From assembly GCA_003993805.1 (NCBI GenBank), contig RSEF01000002.1, positions 66,528,934 to 66,592,933 of the forward strand: a stretch of 64,000 nt of DNA, in the 5' to 3' direction. The DNA comes from Himantopus leucocephalus (taxonomy: Eukaryota > Chordata > Aves > Charadriiformes > Recurvirostridae). Shown here piece after piece: positions 36,801-50,861 of this stretch. Positions within the stretch are counted from its first letter, which is position 1. Every line of letters begins with the position of its first letter. Position numbers and translations under genes: made by a program. The notes under the pieces are model-generated. The model ran no database searches, was not told the origin of the DNA, and saw only the letters and a program-made list of their open reading frames with translations.

Positions 36801-39800
36801 TTTTTTTTTTTCCTAGTGATTTTGACTTGTGTAGGTTTTACAGTCTTTTCTTTGAAATAGGTATTTTCCATCTCAAAGATGGAGAAACTGACATAGAGAG
36901 GTTAAGCAGTTTCCCTTTGCTCAAACTGGACAGTAGGAAAACTTAAAGTTAGCAAGGGTCAGTGTTACCCTTGGTTTAATTGTACACCATTTATGGAAGA
37001 TCAACATGAGAATTTAATCACTTCTTGTTAGTTGTTTTTGCAAAATTGCTTGTTTACTATATGTTTACAAACATTTGTAGCAAGAGAAGCTACTGGGATT
37101 TGAATTGTGATTATTTACTTCTATAAAAATAGTGTGGGTAGGCTGATTTGTTAGTTAAGATCTTTTTAAACAGTGTTGCAATAGCTTAAAAATCAGGAAT
37201 TCTTTGACTACCTAGCAGTGTTGACTTTCTGTGGGGTTCGTTGTTAGCCTCAGGAACCTCTAAACATGTAAAACATGTGAATGTTGCCTTAGGACACGCA
37301 TGTTGGTAGTGTGAGAAGTACTAGCTTTTTGGAGATGGTGCATTCACAGTAATGACTCTTGGAGACTTGGAATTTCTTTTTAGTAATTCAAGACCTTGGA
37401 TAAGTATTTGTTCTAATCACTAAGTCTTAGCATTTTTAATAATAATGAGCTGTTCAGAGCAGGAAATCAAGGGAGAATGGGACATCGGTTTTAAGTGTTA
37501 CTTAATTGTACTTAGGCAGCAATGGCCAGCTTAATGCCTATATAGGAATTCTGATCCAAGAGATATCCAGTGTTACGCAGTTTTCTATTTGTGATGTAAT
37601 GTAGCAAAGCTCAGTCATCTCTTGGTGAATTTGCTATGTGTAACTTCGCACTTGTCAGGAAGATGAACCTGCTACACAGGAAGTTTGAGTGGTTTCTACT
37701 TTTTCAACCCTTTGCAGCAAATCATGAAACATGCAAATCAGTAAATGCGTTGAATTTTTTTGTACACGAGTCAATTAAGTGTACCCATTTCCATGTCTTT
37801 CATGTGAATCTTTTCCCTTATATACTTTCCTAGGTTATGGTGTTGAATCTCTTAAGTTGTTCAATGTATGATGCATTCTGCTGTCTTAATCTTTTTCTTT
37901 AGATGTCTGTTGCAGAATCTGCTTTCCTTTTTTCTTATCAAAGTCTGCAAATCCTTAATAGTTTTCAGTCAGTATGCAAGTTAAAGTTGGATGGAGGAAG
38001 AGTATCTGCCTGTAGAATTGAAATTACCTTGCTATTGAAGGTCCTGTCAATTTAATTGCCTTTTTCTGCTTCAGAGCAGCTCACATGCATATCTCTTTGT
38101 ACAGCAGAAACTGCAATGGAAAAAATTTTAGACCTGTGCATGCAGGTTTGGGAGGACTTCTGTTTTTCTTTCCTAAGGGACCATTGTACTTTTGGCGCAG
38201 CTTCTTGCCTTGTGCGCGTGGGTATGACTAGTTCAGTGCCTATGAAAAAACACTGCTGTTCTGCAGAAGAATCACCTCAAGTTCATAAACAGGCTATTAC
38301 CTTTTTCATGAAGCTGCCAAAAGCCAATTTGATAATAAAATCATAAAGCAATTTTAACTCTTTTTCCCTTCCCATTCTTGAAGTTGGCAGTCCTGCCCTG
38401 AACCTTTCCTAGTTACGTTTGCCTGTGCAGTGTTACTGAAATCTTGAAGAAAAAAGATCAAGAGGAAAATAACTAATTATAATAGTCACAACTGAGAGTT
38501 GCAGAAGCAGCATGCATCTGTCACTTCATCTCAGGATGCTTAACGTGATTTTCAGAAGTGTTGCAGAACACTCTCTCACTTTGCAACCTACAAAGAAAAA
38601 GAAAAAAAAAAATGTCAGGAGAGATGAGATTAATGAAATAATTGCATCCAGGCTTCAAATGTGAAAGACTTACGTCTTTGCTGTATCCTTAAAGGGTGTT
38701 TAAGAATGTAGTGAAGTTGAAAATATATGCCAAAACTATGTGAAATTGAGAAAATATCAATAACTGCTATACATAAGAGGAGAACAAAGTGTGAAAGCTA
38801 GTAGATTTCATTTAAAATTGGAGAATTTAGAAGTCTGTTTTAGAGAGCTACAGTGATTTGAATTATTTATTTATTTTTTTTACTTTTGAACTTCTGTTTA
38901 TGCAGTGGGAGCTGCTCAGTTCCTAAAATGCCACCTTACCAAGTTTATATCTCAGTTGACCTTTTTTTAATTGCAAAATGGTCTCTGTCAAGAGGCAGTC
39001 AGTTTTCAATCATTTATACCTATGTTACCTGCAAATTTAAAATACGGTCTTTGTCAGAATGTCTTGATTATTGTATTATTCTTTTGCAGTTATTTGAAAT
39101 CTGTATTGAAGCCTCTTACAACATTAGAATTTCAGCTTTTCAAGAACAGGTCGTCCTGCTTTTTAAAAAGCCACTGCATTAAAAAAATTTCAACATTATT
39201 TCTGAATCTGGAGGCACAACATTAGGTCTTTATTGCTTACAGTATTTCAAACCTACTGATGACCTCATTCCTGGTATTTAGACCATTTGGAACAGATAAG
39301 TTTTTAAAGAATTGTATCAATTTAATTTGGCTGATTAGGGAAGCAGTAAGCAACAGCAGAAACAGAACTTGAAATTTTAATGTACAGAAGAAATTCAAAA
39401 AGAGGATGGAAGAGGGGAAATATCAAGGGGAGTGTTTTCTTCCACATTTTTGCAGCCTCCAGGAGATTGGATAAAAACAGAATGAAGGCTTTCCATTTCA
39501 CCCAAGAGGAGAAAGTACACAGAGGAGAGGAGCTAGGAAGTTTCTCCCTAGAGCTTTATATTGGTGATTGAAGACTAACCTGAGTTCTCTATGTAAGACT
39601 GAGTTTGAAAGAAGGACCTAAGGACAAGGCTTGCACTGAAAGATGAGCATCCTCACCTTGGACTCACTGTAGCTTTAAGCTCTGCCCCCCCATATTAAGT
39701 ATACTCTAATCATGCTGACAACTCAGGCTAATAGATGCCAGGTAAAACTTCTATATGGTCTATACTTGATTCCTTTCATTCAAGAGTTTTATACTTATGG

Positions 39801-42800
39801 GTTAGAGCTCTGTTACCAACTCCCAAAGCAGTACTTCAGACAGTATTCAAGGTACCATGGGTAATAGCAAATTAAAAAGAGTTTGAAAATGCTACTCTCA
39901 GAAGTTACTGTTTTTTCAGGAGTGCGTTGCACTCAGGTAGTAGAGACACTTCTTAAAGAAAAGAAACAAAATCCTTTCTGATACACCCACATTTTGTTTA
40001 CTTCATTTCTTAATTTTTTATGTGAAATACTTGTTAGCACATATGAGATATTTATTAGTTTTTCAAATTGTTGCAATTCATTTCAAAAGGCTTTATCTTG
40101 GGAGTATAATGAATTACTACAGACACATTTCAACGTTCCAGTTCTGCATAATTCTATATGTTGCTTTAGGCGAAAGCCTTGCGCCTTGGTGGACTATAAA
40201 GTCTGGATGCGCAGCCACTTCTGACAGCTTTGGACTTTTTATTGGTAATTACACAGATGGTAAAGAGTGTTTTGCTACGGAGATGTTTTTAGAGAAAAAA
40301 TAGTTTGCAAAAATAATTTATGCAGTGAATAACATTCAATGTCTTTTTTTTTTCCCCTCTAAATGCATCTTCACTAAGATGTAGTATTGCATTATTTTAA
40401 TGTTCTCTGAAATGTTGTCTAATGATTCTCATTTTTGCTTGTCGAAAGGAAAGTGTTATTTGTTGACTTCTCAAAATTTTAAGCCACTTCTTGAATTACT
40501 GCCACGTTTTACCATTAAGTTTTTTAATGGACTAAGTCCTGCTATTCAGATTCATTGTAGAATTAATTGTCTTTTATGTCACAGACCACTTCCTTAGGTG
40601 TGGGGATATACAAGGTGTGTTAGTGTGTAATAAAGACGGTATTCTGTAATGTTATACTAAGCCACCTAGAAAACAGTCTGATAAGGAAACTTTTCAATTC
40701 ATAATGTGAAATTCCCTGGATTGCTGGTCTGAGTACAAGCAAAGGTGCAGCGTGGATTCCTGTTGGTATACTTGGCACTGGGAGTCTTTGCTTTTTGTCT
40801 GCCCTACATCATGTTGCAAATGAATGTTCTACCTTCTCTTGTCCTCTGAGGCTTTGTGTCTTTTTGTCTGTACTGTAGATGCTGTTAGAACATGACTGTG
40901 GAAAATTAAATTAAGTTGATAAAATTGCTATAATTGCATTTGATTAGTATCTCTGAATGGTTTTGGTCAGATGTGACTGTGTAGGTAGGCATAGATCTGA
41001 GACAATGCAGCTGGTACTAGGATTTTTGTGGCTGTTATTACTATAATTAGTTGATTGACTTGGTTATCACACTGATAAACTGATGAAAATCGTTAGCGGA
41101 GGAATTGAAAACAAAATAGAAAATGTTATCCTTTTGGTAAAGCTAACAGAATTAGAAAGCAAAGTTAACATTATGATGTTTTTCCGGTATATACTATTCA
41201 CTTCTAGTCAAAACTTGAGAATTTATACACAGACTCATGCAGTTAAGCAGACTAAATATGTTGATTTGATATCAGAGTGTTCGTTTAGTGATTGAGTTTT
41301 AGCATTAGTTACTTTAGATTAAAAAAAATAAAGAATTGTTGAGAGAGTGACACTAACTTAATTTCCATAGGTGTCTTGAAACTCCTGTAGAGAACTGCTA
41401 ATGATTCCTGCTACAGCTTTTTACACCTTGGTCTTCTACTCCCTTCACACTCACAAATATGTTATGGCAGAGTTAGGAGTCAGATTGAAGATACAATTTG
41501 TTTTATATTTGGGGGAAGGTCTTTTGGGCAACTGAAAAATTGAACTGGTGTAAAAGATCGTTATCAGTAATAAAGACTGGCTTTCAGAAATAACTTCGTA
41601 GACAGGCCAAAAGTTCAGGTTATGCTCTGACATTGCACATTTTAGAATTGCTAATGTCGTGGAACATTTATTATAAATTAGCTATAGGAATACATTTATT
41701 ATTGATTGAATTAAACATAAAGCAACTGTTACTTTTGCATGAAATGATATTTTAAGGAGCAAGTACTGAAAATAATTACTCATAACATGAATCTTGCTAC
41801 CTTTGACTAAATATACATGTGAGTATAAGGAATTTTTGGAGGTTAACTACCTGATCTCTCCTCATTGAGAGTTATGATGAGGAGGTCTCATGGATTTGGA
41901 ACCTAGCTTATTTTTGTTTTATACTCAGTATAATTTTCAGAGATGATAGAATACCCATTGACAAATCTACTATTCATAATACTTCTGATTAAACTCCAAA
42001 CTGATTGCTGCTCATCCTGTGCTCTTAGGAGTCTTCTGTTCTAATTCGTTCAGTCTGATTTTCATCTAGAACCCTAGCACCTTACCATGTTTTGACATAC
42101 TTGTCATCTGATACCTGCTGATCAAATACCTGCTGCTTGGAATCATGATAGTGTTTCTGATGGGAAAAGAGATTTTGTATGGGTGTGTGTTTCAGCTCAT
42201 CAGGCTGTGTAAATATGTATGTGTTTATATCCTGAGTTTATCACCTGTTATATCTTGGAAGAGGATATCCATATGTCATGATGTGTTTGTCAACAAGGTT
42301 TTTGGGTTGTTCTTAACTCAGGGAATCAACTTTTTTTCTGGAATTGTAGCGAGGACCTGGGACTAGAACTCCTGAATTCTAATGAGATAAACAATAACTC
42401 ATTTTGGGCAGTAGCTTAACCTCTCTGTCTCAGTTTTTCAGTCCATCGAATAAGAATGTTAAATCTCAACAGTCTTACAAATATTAATAACCTACAGAAC
42501 ATGCATAAATTAAATTGGTACATATGCTGTATATATTTTTTGAATGAGTTGTTCACAGCAGTTACTGAATGGGCAGCTCTAGAGAATGAAAACCCTCTGT
42601 TTCACCTTTTGATATTTTACTTTTCTAAAATGAAATCTTCCGGCATTTCTTCTAACTTTAGAGAGACTTACCTGTTTTCCACTATAATTGCCAACAAGTG
42701 TCAGACAGTTCCAATTACATCAGTAACTTCAGTGGCCAAGCAAAGCTACCTGTTAGTAACTGTGCTGTGACTAACAACTTGTGTGTGAGAATGCTCCATG

Positions 42801-43145
42801 ACTGTAAGCTTAACAACTCTTGACTTGTCAGATTCCTTTTTCCAATTTCACAACTCTGTTATTGATACTATAGATCAGACTTGAGAAGCTTCCATACCTA
42901 TTTTATTCCTCTAATACTTCTATAATAGCTAACTGGTTACAAAACTAGACATTTTTAACCAGTGAATTACTTAAACAGATGAAATCTAGTTACTAATGTG
43001 TTCATCAGAGATCTATTTTGGATAAATTGTAACATTTTCACCAAACAATAACATCTTTAAGTATAACTTGCATTCTGGGATTTATATTCTTGTGACTCTT
43101 CATTAATGTCTGCCTAAGTTGATTAAATTTCTTCTTTTTTTTAAG
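33871..43145 (+). other. ATP9B intron 5 (9.3 kb)
   Basis: The donor is gttagc and the acceptor ttcttttttttaag, with the less common A at -3. The intron is AT-rich. I see no transposon, RNA gene or other gene in it. Several open frames of 60-105 codons (for example at 38,056, 38,886 and 42,456) show no recognisable family or splice logic. Confidence 0.88.
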
Positions 43146-43204
43146 GTAAAGTGCAAGTTAAGAGTTCAGACATACAAGTTGGAGACCTCATCATAGTGGA
43201 AAAG
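43146..43204 (+). CDS. ATP9B: ATP9B coding exon 6 (last two bases of codon 215 and residues 216-234)
   Basis: The 59-base exon has acceptor tttttaag|GTAAAG and donor GAAAAG|gttgat. It completes Gly215 (G|GT) and encodes KVQVKSSDIQVGDLIIVEK. VGDLIIVEK is the conserved actuator-domain strand of P-type ATPases (VGDhhhh). The phases fit: entry after one base, exit in phase 0. The donor departs from consensus at +3, +4 and +5, and the acceptor is aag. The first exon bases themselves look like a donor. Skipping it would shift the frame, since 59 is not a multiple of three. Confidence 0.96.
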
Positions 43205-43561
43205 GTTGATACTTTTTAAATATATTTTAGAGACTAAAGATTATTGACATGCTAATTATCTTCTGAAGAAAAGTATACTGAGGTACTTATCTGTGAAGTA
43301 CTAACTAGCTAGTATTTTAGTTCAAGTCTTATTTGAGAATCTTCAAGGAAGTCTGTTTTTGGATTAATTATAAGCTTAATTGAATGTAAGCATTTATATT
43401 TTATGAATTGGTATATGCTTAAATTTATCTAGTGAAGGGAATACAATTACTGAATTAAATTCTCTGGCTTGTGCTGTGGTGAATGTTCTAAGCTGTCTAA
43501 TACCTTCCTTCCGATGCTCAAATCAGTGTTTTTCTATGTCTGAAGCCTTCAAGGATAAGTT

Positions 43562-43662
43562 TAGTTTATATATAAAATACATATTAATATTATATAATTA
43601 TAATATGTATATAACACTATATTACACATAAGTAATATTAAAGTTTATATATTTTTAAAAAA
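43562..43662. repeat. AT-rich low-complexity patch
   Basis: About 100 bases are nearly all A and T, with many tata, atat and aata units and short self-complementary stretches. This is low-complexity sequence. Confidence 0.75.
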
Positions 43663-46600
43663 GGAGAAAAAAGCTTTCCAGTTGGATTGCAAATGGTGAG
43701 TGAGAGCTGTGAACTTTTTTTCCCCTCTGGGTTAGTATTGTAATAAAGACAGTGTTGCTTATTTCACTTGTGTTTCTGGGGTACTAAGAAATTATAGTGA
43801 CCTTGAAAGTCAAATCAATTTTCTTGTCAGGGGAACTATTTTTACTTAATTTCATTCTGGAAAGGTGACTCACTTTTTAGGTGCCAGCAAGTGATTCCCA
43901 TTACGCTTTGTATTAGAGAGCTAATCCACGGAGATGCTGGAAGGAGGCACCTCAAGTTGAAGCTGGTACCTACAGCTTTGTTTGAAGGGTTGTATGGCAA
44001 GTTGCAGCTTGGCAGAATAATCCCTGGTGGAACCTAGTCAGTGACTAGACTTTTCTAAATTTCTTGGTGGTTTTACTCCTATTTAGTGACTTCTGATTTA
44101 ATTAATAAATATATATAAATATAAAAATAATAAATTACTTGTGATAAAAGAAGGTCCTTCAGCAAATATGCCCTGCTGACATATTTTGTGCTTTATTTGT
44201 TAATACCTCTCCTTTTACCTGGAGAGTTTGGAGAATTCATAAATGTTAGTGGATAGAGATTATTTTCTTTTTCTTCAGCCATATATAAGAAACCCCTCTT
44301 CTGTTTGCTTTGGAAAACAGAATTCTGTTTCCTACCTTTCGTTTTCTTCCACAGTCCAAAGAAAGAACAATACACCCAAGTCTCATTTGATTGGCTGCGC
44401 TTAGCTTAAAATACGTCCATTTTCATGTAGTTTGTACTATTTCTTGCTTTTCCTTTTCTTTTGTCTGCTGTCTGTACCCAATATGTTTTTGGGCCTGTCT
44501 GACCAGCATATACTAGCATAGACAAGATTAGCACAAATGTCTGGCTTTTACATCTGTTTTGCCTTACGCCTTGCTATCTTAGTGTGCAGGTGGAGTCAAC
44601 TTGCAGCTGCTCACTTGTGCCTATTCCAGATCTTGTAAGAGACTGGGAATGACGTATTTGCTTTGATTTTTGTTAGGAAACTTTTTAGGGCCTTTTTAAT
44701 CTCTAAACCTGGAATTAATTATTATGGAGTGTAGGGAAGACTCTAGTGGCTAATTGGTAATCTGCCTTACCTGAAATTTATGGAGATCCATCAGTCTGTT
44801 GAATTATGCTAGAATTTGGAAAACAAGAATTACTTTGGGGATCAATCTGTCTTGTATGAAGTAGGTCATTAGCATCTATTTCAGCATTATTTGAAGCAGC
44901 TTACGGATCATATGTTGTGAGTACCTGAAGTTTCTAATGAAAAATAGTAATGTTTAAGGATTTAGGGAAATAATGAGTAGAGTTCTTTTTGATGAAGATT
45001 TTACTCAGATATCTCAGTAAGATGCATGTCATTGTTGGAATGTTGTATTTCAGCTTCAGACTCCCTCCTGCTCCAGCAGAGCTTTTTTTTTCTTTTGGCC
45101 TAGCTGGGGGTGACTTCAGACTAATGAAATTAAATGTTTTCTGGTTCTATTGAGAGTGTATTTTGTTGGAGCAAGCAGATTTCAATTTCAGAGTATGACT
45201 CTTAAGCCAAAGAACCAGTCGGGAGTGAAATGTTCAATTGCTCACTCTAATGGCAAAGGAACAAGTTAACATTGTATTTGACTTGAAGATGCATCAACAG
45301 CATTTCTGCAGTGAAATTAATGACTCATTTGAGCTGAAGATCCATATGTTAACTAGTGACTGCATCACAAGTACTAACAACTTAAGTGAAGCTTTTCTAT
45401 ATTTAAACCTTGAATACCCTCTGATTTTATTTTTTTTTAATAGGCCTGATTCATTTCAAAGCACCTTTAAGTAACTGCAGTGTGCTTAAAACAGTTTAGG
45501 TCCAAGTAATAAATCTATTGTTTCAACTGAAAACTTGTAATGCACTAGTACTAGGGCAGGAAGAGGCCTGAAGAGAAGAAAATACTGCCTGTTTTTAAAA
45601 GCTAGAAGACACTTGTATACGTTAGCTGAAAAGCAGTCCCCTGCCTTGAACAGACATGCTACTTCCTAGATGTTCTTCTTAGTTTGTATTAAGATACATT
45701 TTTAGTTTCCAATAGGAGAACAGGTGTGCATAGTGTTCCTGTATAAGAGAATTGAAGGGGTGAGTTGATGAGTTCAGATATTATTATTTAGACACTGTAG
45801 CTTATTGACAGTTTGGAATACATTTTGGAGACGTGAAGAGGGCATAAAATTTAATAACGCATTTAGTTATAAAAAATAATAATACATTTACTTAATAATA
45901 ACACATAATAGTGTTTTAAAACATATGGAAAAATAATGTTTTATCTTAAAACTTAGAGCTCTTCCTGGAGCTGTAACGGGACGCTAACATTTTTTCTTAA
46001 TTTCAGATGTAAAGTGAAATTAATCTAATATTTGTAAGGGTTGCAGTTAATGCTAGCATGCAAATGGAAGAAGACAACTGGGAAGTGCTTCTTGGTTTAT
46101 AACTCAGAAGCAAGCAGCAATACTTTAGTCAATGAGAAAAGTACATGGTCCATTACATGAGTGGAGAAGAAAGGACAGTAAATGCAAAATTTTGACGGTT
46201 TGTACCTATGGGCTAGTTGTTCCCCTAGTTGTAGGGGAATTGGAAGACTGACTGAGGAGCCGCAGAAGCTTATGTAAATAACAATTTCATGATAATAACA
46301 TGAGAAAAATCAAAAAGTAATTTGAAAGCTATGGAAATGGTATTTTTCAAGTGAGTATTGTAGCCTGTGTTGCAGGGAAGTATAGGTGCATTTGTGGGTT
46401 TTCTTGTTTTCCAATCTGGCTAGTACTCCTGGATGGCATGGAGTTACCTATGGGATCCCAGAAGCTGGGGGAGTACTTAAATTGTGTTGACCATCGTCTT
46501 GTCGTAGTTAGATCTCTAGGAATGAATCTGTAAGTCTGCACCATAGACACACTGAGAGAAAGGGAAGCCCTCCTTTCCTAGAGCTCTAATTCTGCCCAGA

Positions 46601-47304
46601 CTTAAGCAAAACAATGTATTCAAGTCACTTTCATGACTTATATATTCAAATTTCAGTATATATCAATAAACACTTCTAGCTTCATCTCCATGGTAATTGA
46701 GATTACATAGTTTCTTCATGAGTTTCTGAATGCTGGAAGTTGTATGTGTTGTCATTTTAACTTGTTCCACTTTGATAAATATGGTGTGAGAGGGTTAACA
46801 TGATTGATATATTGCTGCTGTTTGTCTGTGACAATGTACAACAGAACTTAATTTTCTCCATAATGAGGTGTTAAAGATTTTTGTAGCATGCTTGCCATCT
46901 GTTTCTGTGTAGTCACTCTTTTATAGTGACTAGGTACATCTTTGCAGGGGGATCTTTGCTCTCCAGTGTCAGCAGTAATAGTGACAATGTTTTTTGGTAT
47001 CCAGTACTCCTGCAATACCTTTCTACCCACTTCCAAAATATGGAAAACATGATGAAAAATGAGATGCCAATCTTAAATACTGTTGTGGTTCTGCGGGTTT
47101 TTTTCCCCCTGAGGGAGAAAGTAAAGACAAGATGATCTCTAGCCTTGCCTACATGGAAGGATACATTCAGATATGTTGATGCAGAAAAGCTTACATTATT
47201 TTACAGGAAAGAAAAACAAGCAGAGAGAACACATTAGAAAGACATAAAATTAGGATGCATTTTTCTCTATTGAAATGTAAAAATGATCACCTGACTAATT
47301 TGGT

Positions 47305-47640
47305 CACAGTCTGCAACTTCCTCAAGGGGAGCAGCGGGGGGGAAGTGCTGATTTCCTCTCTCTGGTGACCAGCAGTAGGACATGAGGAAATGGAATGAAG
47401 CTGCATCAGTGGAAGTTCAGGTTGGACATCAGGAATGGGTTCTTCACTGAGGGGGTGGGCGGTTGCTGAAACAGACTGCCCAGGGAAGTGGTCATGGCAC
47501 CAAGCCTGTCAGAGTTCGAGGAGCGTCTGGATGATGGTCTTAGTTGAATGGCTTAGTTTTAGGCAGTCCTGCATGGAGCAGGGAGTTGGACTTGATGATC
47601 CTTATGGGTCCCTTCCAACTTGAGATATTCTATGATTCTG
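47305..47640 (+). mobile_element. CR1 3' fragment, plus orientation
   Basis: From about 47,305 the sequence follows the CR1 3' region. It has tctctggtgaccagcagtag, gaatgaagctgcatcagtgg, gttcaggttggacatcagga, then gggttcttcactga. It ends in gacttgatgatccttatggg, tcccttccaactt and the terminal gatattctatgattctg. It is 5'-truncated, with no open frame of note. It lies in the same orientation as the gene and opposite to the CR1 fragments at 54.5 and 57.1 kb. Confidence 0.9.
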
Positions 47641-50600
47641 CTCAGTTTTGTCAGGCATAAAAACTTGAATCTTGAAAAGCATGTACTCGGTGAAATGTTC
47701 TGTTTACTGAATGTGAAACATGTTGTCTGTGGAAGTTGGTAATGATTTGTGAAAACTTGATACCTCATTTGGATTATTAGAACTTCTATTTAATTCAGTA
47801 TTAGATCATTTGACTGTTGTTTTTGCAAAATTTTTGGGTGTTGGTCAAGTGTTTTAGCTTGTTTACAAGTAACTGGAGGTTTATAGGCATGAAGCCAGTA
47901 ACCTGAAACTTGTGTAATGGATTTATGTCAGAGCTGGCAGGGAAGCTGCAAAAATGTATAGCTAATCTATATGAAGACTGGATATCTGTTTAATTGTTAT
48001 TGTCATTTAAGGAAAGATTTATTTAATTTTGAAGTTGCATTTTCCCTTTCCTCTTTTTTCTTTCCTCTAATAGGTGCATAATAATATATATAAAGGTTTA
48101 TGTTTTTACTGCATTTTTTTCCAAATCTGAGTATGAGATATTCCTTGTTGAATCCAGACTCAGGATGGATAATAAATTTCACTACATGTTTAATTATTTT
48201 CTGTTATAAGGCAAGATTCAAAAAAATGCTGTACTAGCTGCAGTTGCAGGTGAGTAGCCTCTTCGAGGTGAATACTCTTGACATACAGACAAGCACATGA
48301 ATTTTTAACTCTTTGTGCTTTTATGAATAAATTGGAATTGCTGCAAATCAGGAAGTATCTATGCATGAAAATGCATAATTTTAAGGTATGGGAAGGGTTT
48401 TTTGCTAACTGCATAGGATTTTTGGGTAAACCAGAACATACATTTATCTGTTTCCAAACTTGCTTGTTTTCCAAGCATCTTGTTTGCTTGAGATAGTACT
48501 ATCTCTGTAGCCCCTTGTGGCCCCTCTATACTGAACTTCCCATCAACAGAGAATACAGTTGCAGTTGCTTCCGGTCCCACTTGTGAATTGTTCCTTGAGG
48601 GTGTTCCTCCCACTCCACTTCCTTGGGAGTGAGAAGAGATGCCTGCCTCCCAGAGATTTAGGGAGTTCACATCATCTGATTTTGAAAGCTGAGCCCATAT
48701 AGCACAGAATCTGGCAGTTGGCTCTGACAGATCTATTCCGATCACACTATTCCAAATGGCACTGTTGTGGCTGTGTGCTGATCTCAAGAAGGCTTCTTTG
48801 GAGGAATGAAAAATTTTGCCTACAGTATCCAGGATGTTTTGTGGTGAGAAATAATACTGCTATCTGAGAGTGGCTTCTCAAGAACTAAGGCAAATGGTTA
48901 GAGTACAGCATTATATATGGGAAAAAGTGTCAGCTTCTTCAGTGGTGTTGTCTGGTGTAAATACATGTTTATTCTCCATTATGAGTGAGACAATGTGAAT
49001 CTTTTCACTCTGAACTGATTTTAATGGATAGTCAGGCATAGTATTTTGAAAGTCCCACACCCGAAGTGTCATACAAAGCACTGTTTAGTTACCTCTATGG
49101 ATGTATTTTGAGCTGTTTTATTGGAGGTAACTATGAGTGTATGTACTTCCAAAATTTTTCTTTTGACATGTGGTGATTAAGGGGAAGTGCTGCCTTCAAA
49201 AAAGTAAAAGGTGGACGGTTAAAAATGACGAACTACATATCTGGTTTTAATCAAACTGGTTTGAGAATGCTGGGTTTCTTCCTGTTTGTAACAGTGTGTC
49301 CTTAAATGTTGAGATGAAGTATGACATAGAGAATAGTTGTGTGGTTTTGAAATGCTCATATACTGAACATGCTTCTTAACTTTTTATGTTGAGTAAATTC
49401 AGTCAGATTTTTAAGGCTGAAATCTATGAGGCTTGTGTATGCCACATGGTGGGCTTTGTCAGCTACATTTGTTTTCTTTTCCACTCAGACATTTAAGCTC
49501 TTAAAAAATAAAAGATGAGCCATAGTTATGCAGCAGCTTTCAAGGTAATACCAACCAGGTATAACAGGGAAACCTGGAATTTACTCTCAAATGGTGGTAC
49601 TTTCTATGGGGAAAAAATACTCGTGTGTTACATCCTCTTAACAAGTAACCTGGAATGAATACTAAGAAATATTTTTTTAGCATGAAACTAGTAAAGTCAT
49701 TGCTATAATCCACTGAGATTTCTTAATTGGTTAAAGGTAGTCTGTAAATGAAACGCAGACAAATCTTTGTGTTTAGCTTCAGTATCAGTCAGCATGTGGC
49801 ATACTGGATGTAAGTTGTGATGGGAGAAACTGCAGTTTAGCATGGTATCTTTTCCTTTTGCTCTGTTCGGTCTGGTCCCTGTAAGCTTAGTCTGTCACTT
49901 TTTTCCTTTCTAGGCCTGTATCTCTTTCAGGTTTTGACATGTTGGTTATTTTTACTTCCCCCAGTCTTTCTTTCTTAAACCCTATGTTGGCAATGTGTAA
50001 CTGGTGCTGGTAGATGCCTTGTGAACAAGTGGTCAGGAGAGCTAAGGATTTGGGTAGTCATGTAGCAGATAGTACGTGTGGGAGAGCAGTATTGTTGATT
50101 TTGTTTAATCTGCGAAAGCTTAGATTGGCCTTTCTGTGGTCAACAAAAAATTGAAAACGTGATTTGATACAGATAGTTCTGTGCTTGAAAGGGAAATGGC
50201 AGAACAAGTGTGCAGATGCATCTGACTGTACATGTGGCTCTATGCCTTAGATACTGAGGAAGAAATTCTATTCATTTTTGTCTTTGTAAAGCAGAGGTTT
50301 ATAGGTATGTGAAATAGAAAATGCTGTTCCCTGACTTTCTTTCCTCTGTGTATGTTTGTGTGTGTGTTGGGAGAGAGGAGAATGTTTGCAAAATTGAGTG
50401 CCAAGACACGTTTTGAATTTCACTGTTTTTTCTATTATATATGCTGAGTGTCAGAGTTTTGCTCAGTGAAATTATTTTTGTAAAATATTTCAATTAGATA
50501 TTTATATTCTTGAACTCCTGTTTTCAGTCAAGAAAATGTAAATCTGTTTTAGTTCTTCAGGTATTTATGATTTCATTTATAAAGAGCATCTGAAAGGATT

Positions 50601-50809
50601 AGCTGTTGTTTGCTTATTGTATAATTTTTCGAAAATATTGATTTCTGAATTGCAAATGCTGAATGTAAAGTACTGTGAGAAATCCTATTTTAATTGAGTT
50701 TCAATCCAAGTGTGACCTTTTGGTGATAGATCTTACTGGACATTTCATTGAAATTCACTTTTTTCCCCTACTTACCAAAAATATACCTTTTTTTCCCCCC
50801 TCTCCTCAG

Positions 50810-50861
50810 AATCAACGTATCCCATCTGACATGGTGTTTCTCAGAACATCGGAAAAAACTG
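50810..50861 (+). CDS. ATP9B: ATP9B coding exon 7 (residues 235-251 and first base of codon 252)
   Basis: The 52-base exon has acceptor tctcctcag and donor AAAACTG|gtatgt. It encodes NQRIPSDMVFLRTSEKT and the first base of Gly252. RIPSDMVFLRTS is the actuator-domain segment of P4-ATPases just before the DGET loop, which should lie in exon 8. This is the last coding exon found. I looked for the expected continuation (CFIRTDQLDGETDWK) in the remaining 13 kb and did not see it. Confidence 0.96.

Larger units (their letters stand above)
43205..50809 (+). other. ATP9B intron 6 (7.6 kb)
   Basis: The donor is gttgat and the acceptor a strong pyrimidine tract, ttcccccctctcctcag. The intron includes a very AT-rich patch at 43,562-43,662, a CR1 3' fragment at about 47.3-47.6 kb, and a G+C-richer patch at 48.5-48.8 kb with a 142-codon minus-strand frame. 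I recognise nothing else. Confidence 0.9.
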
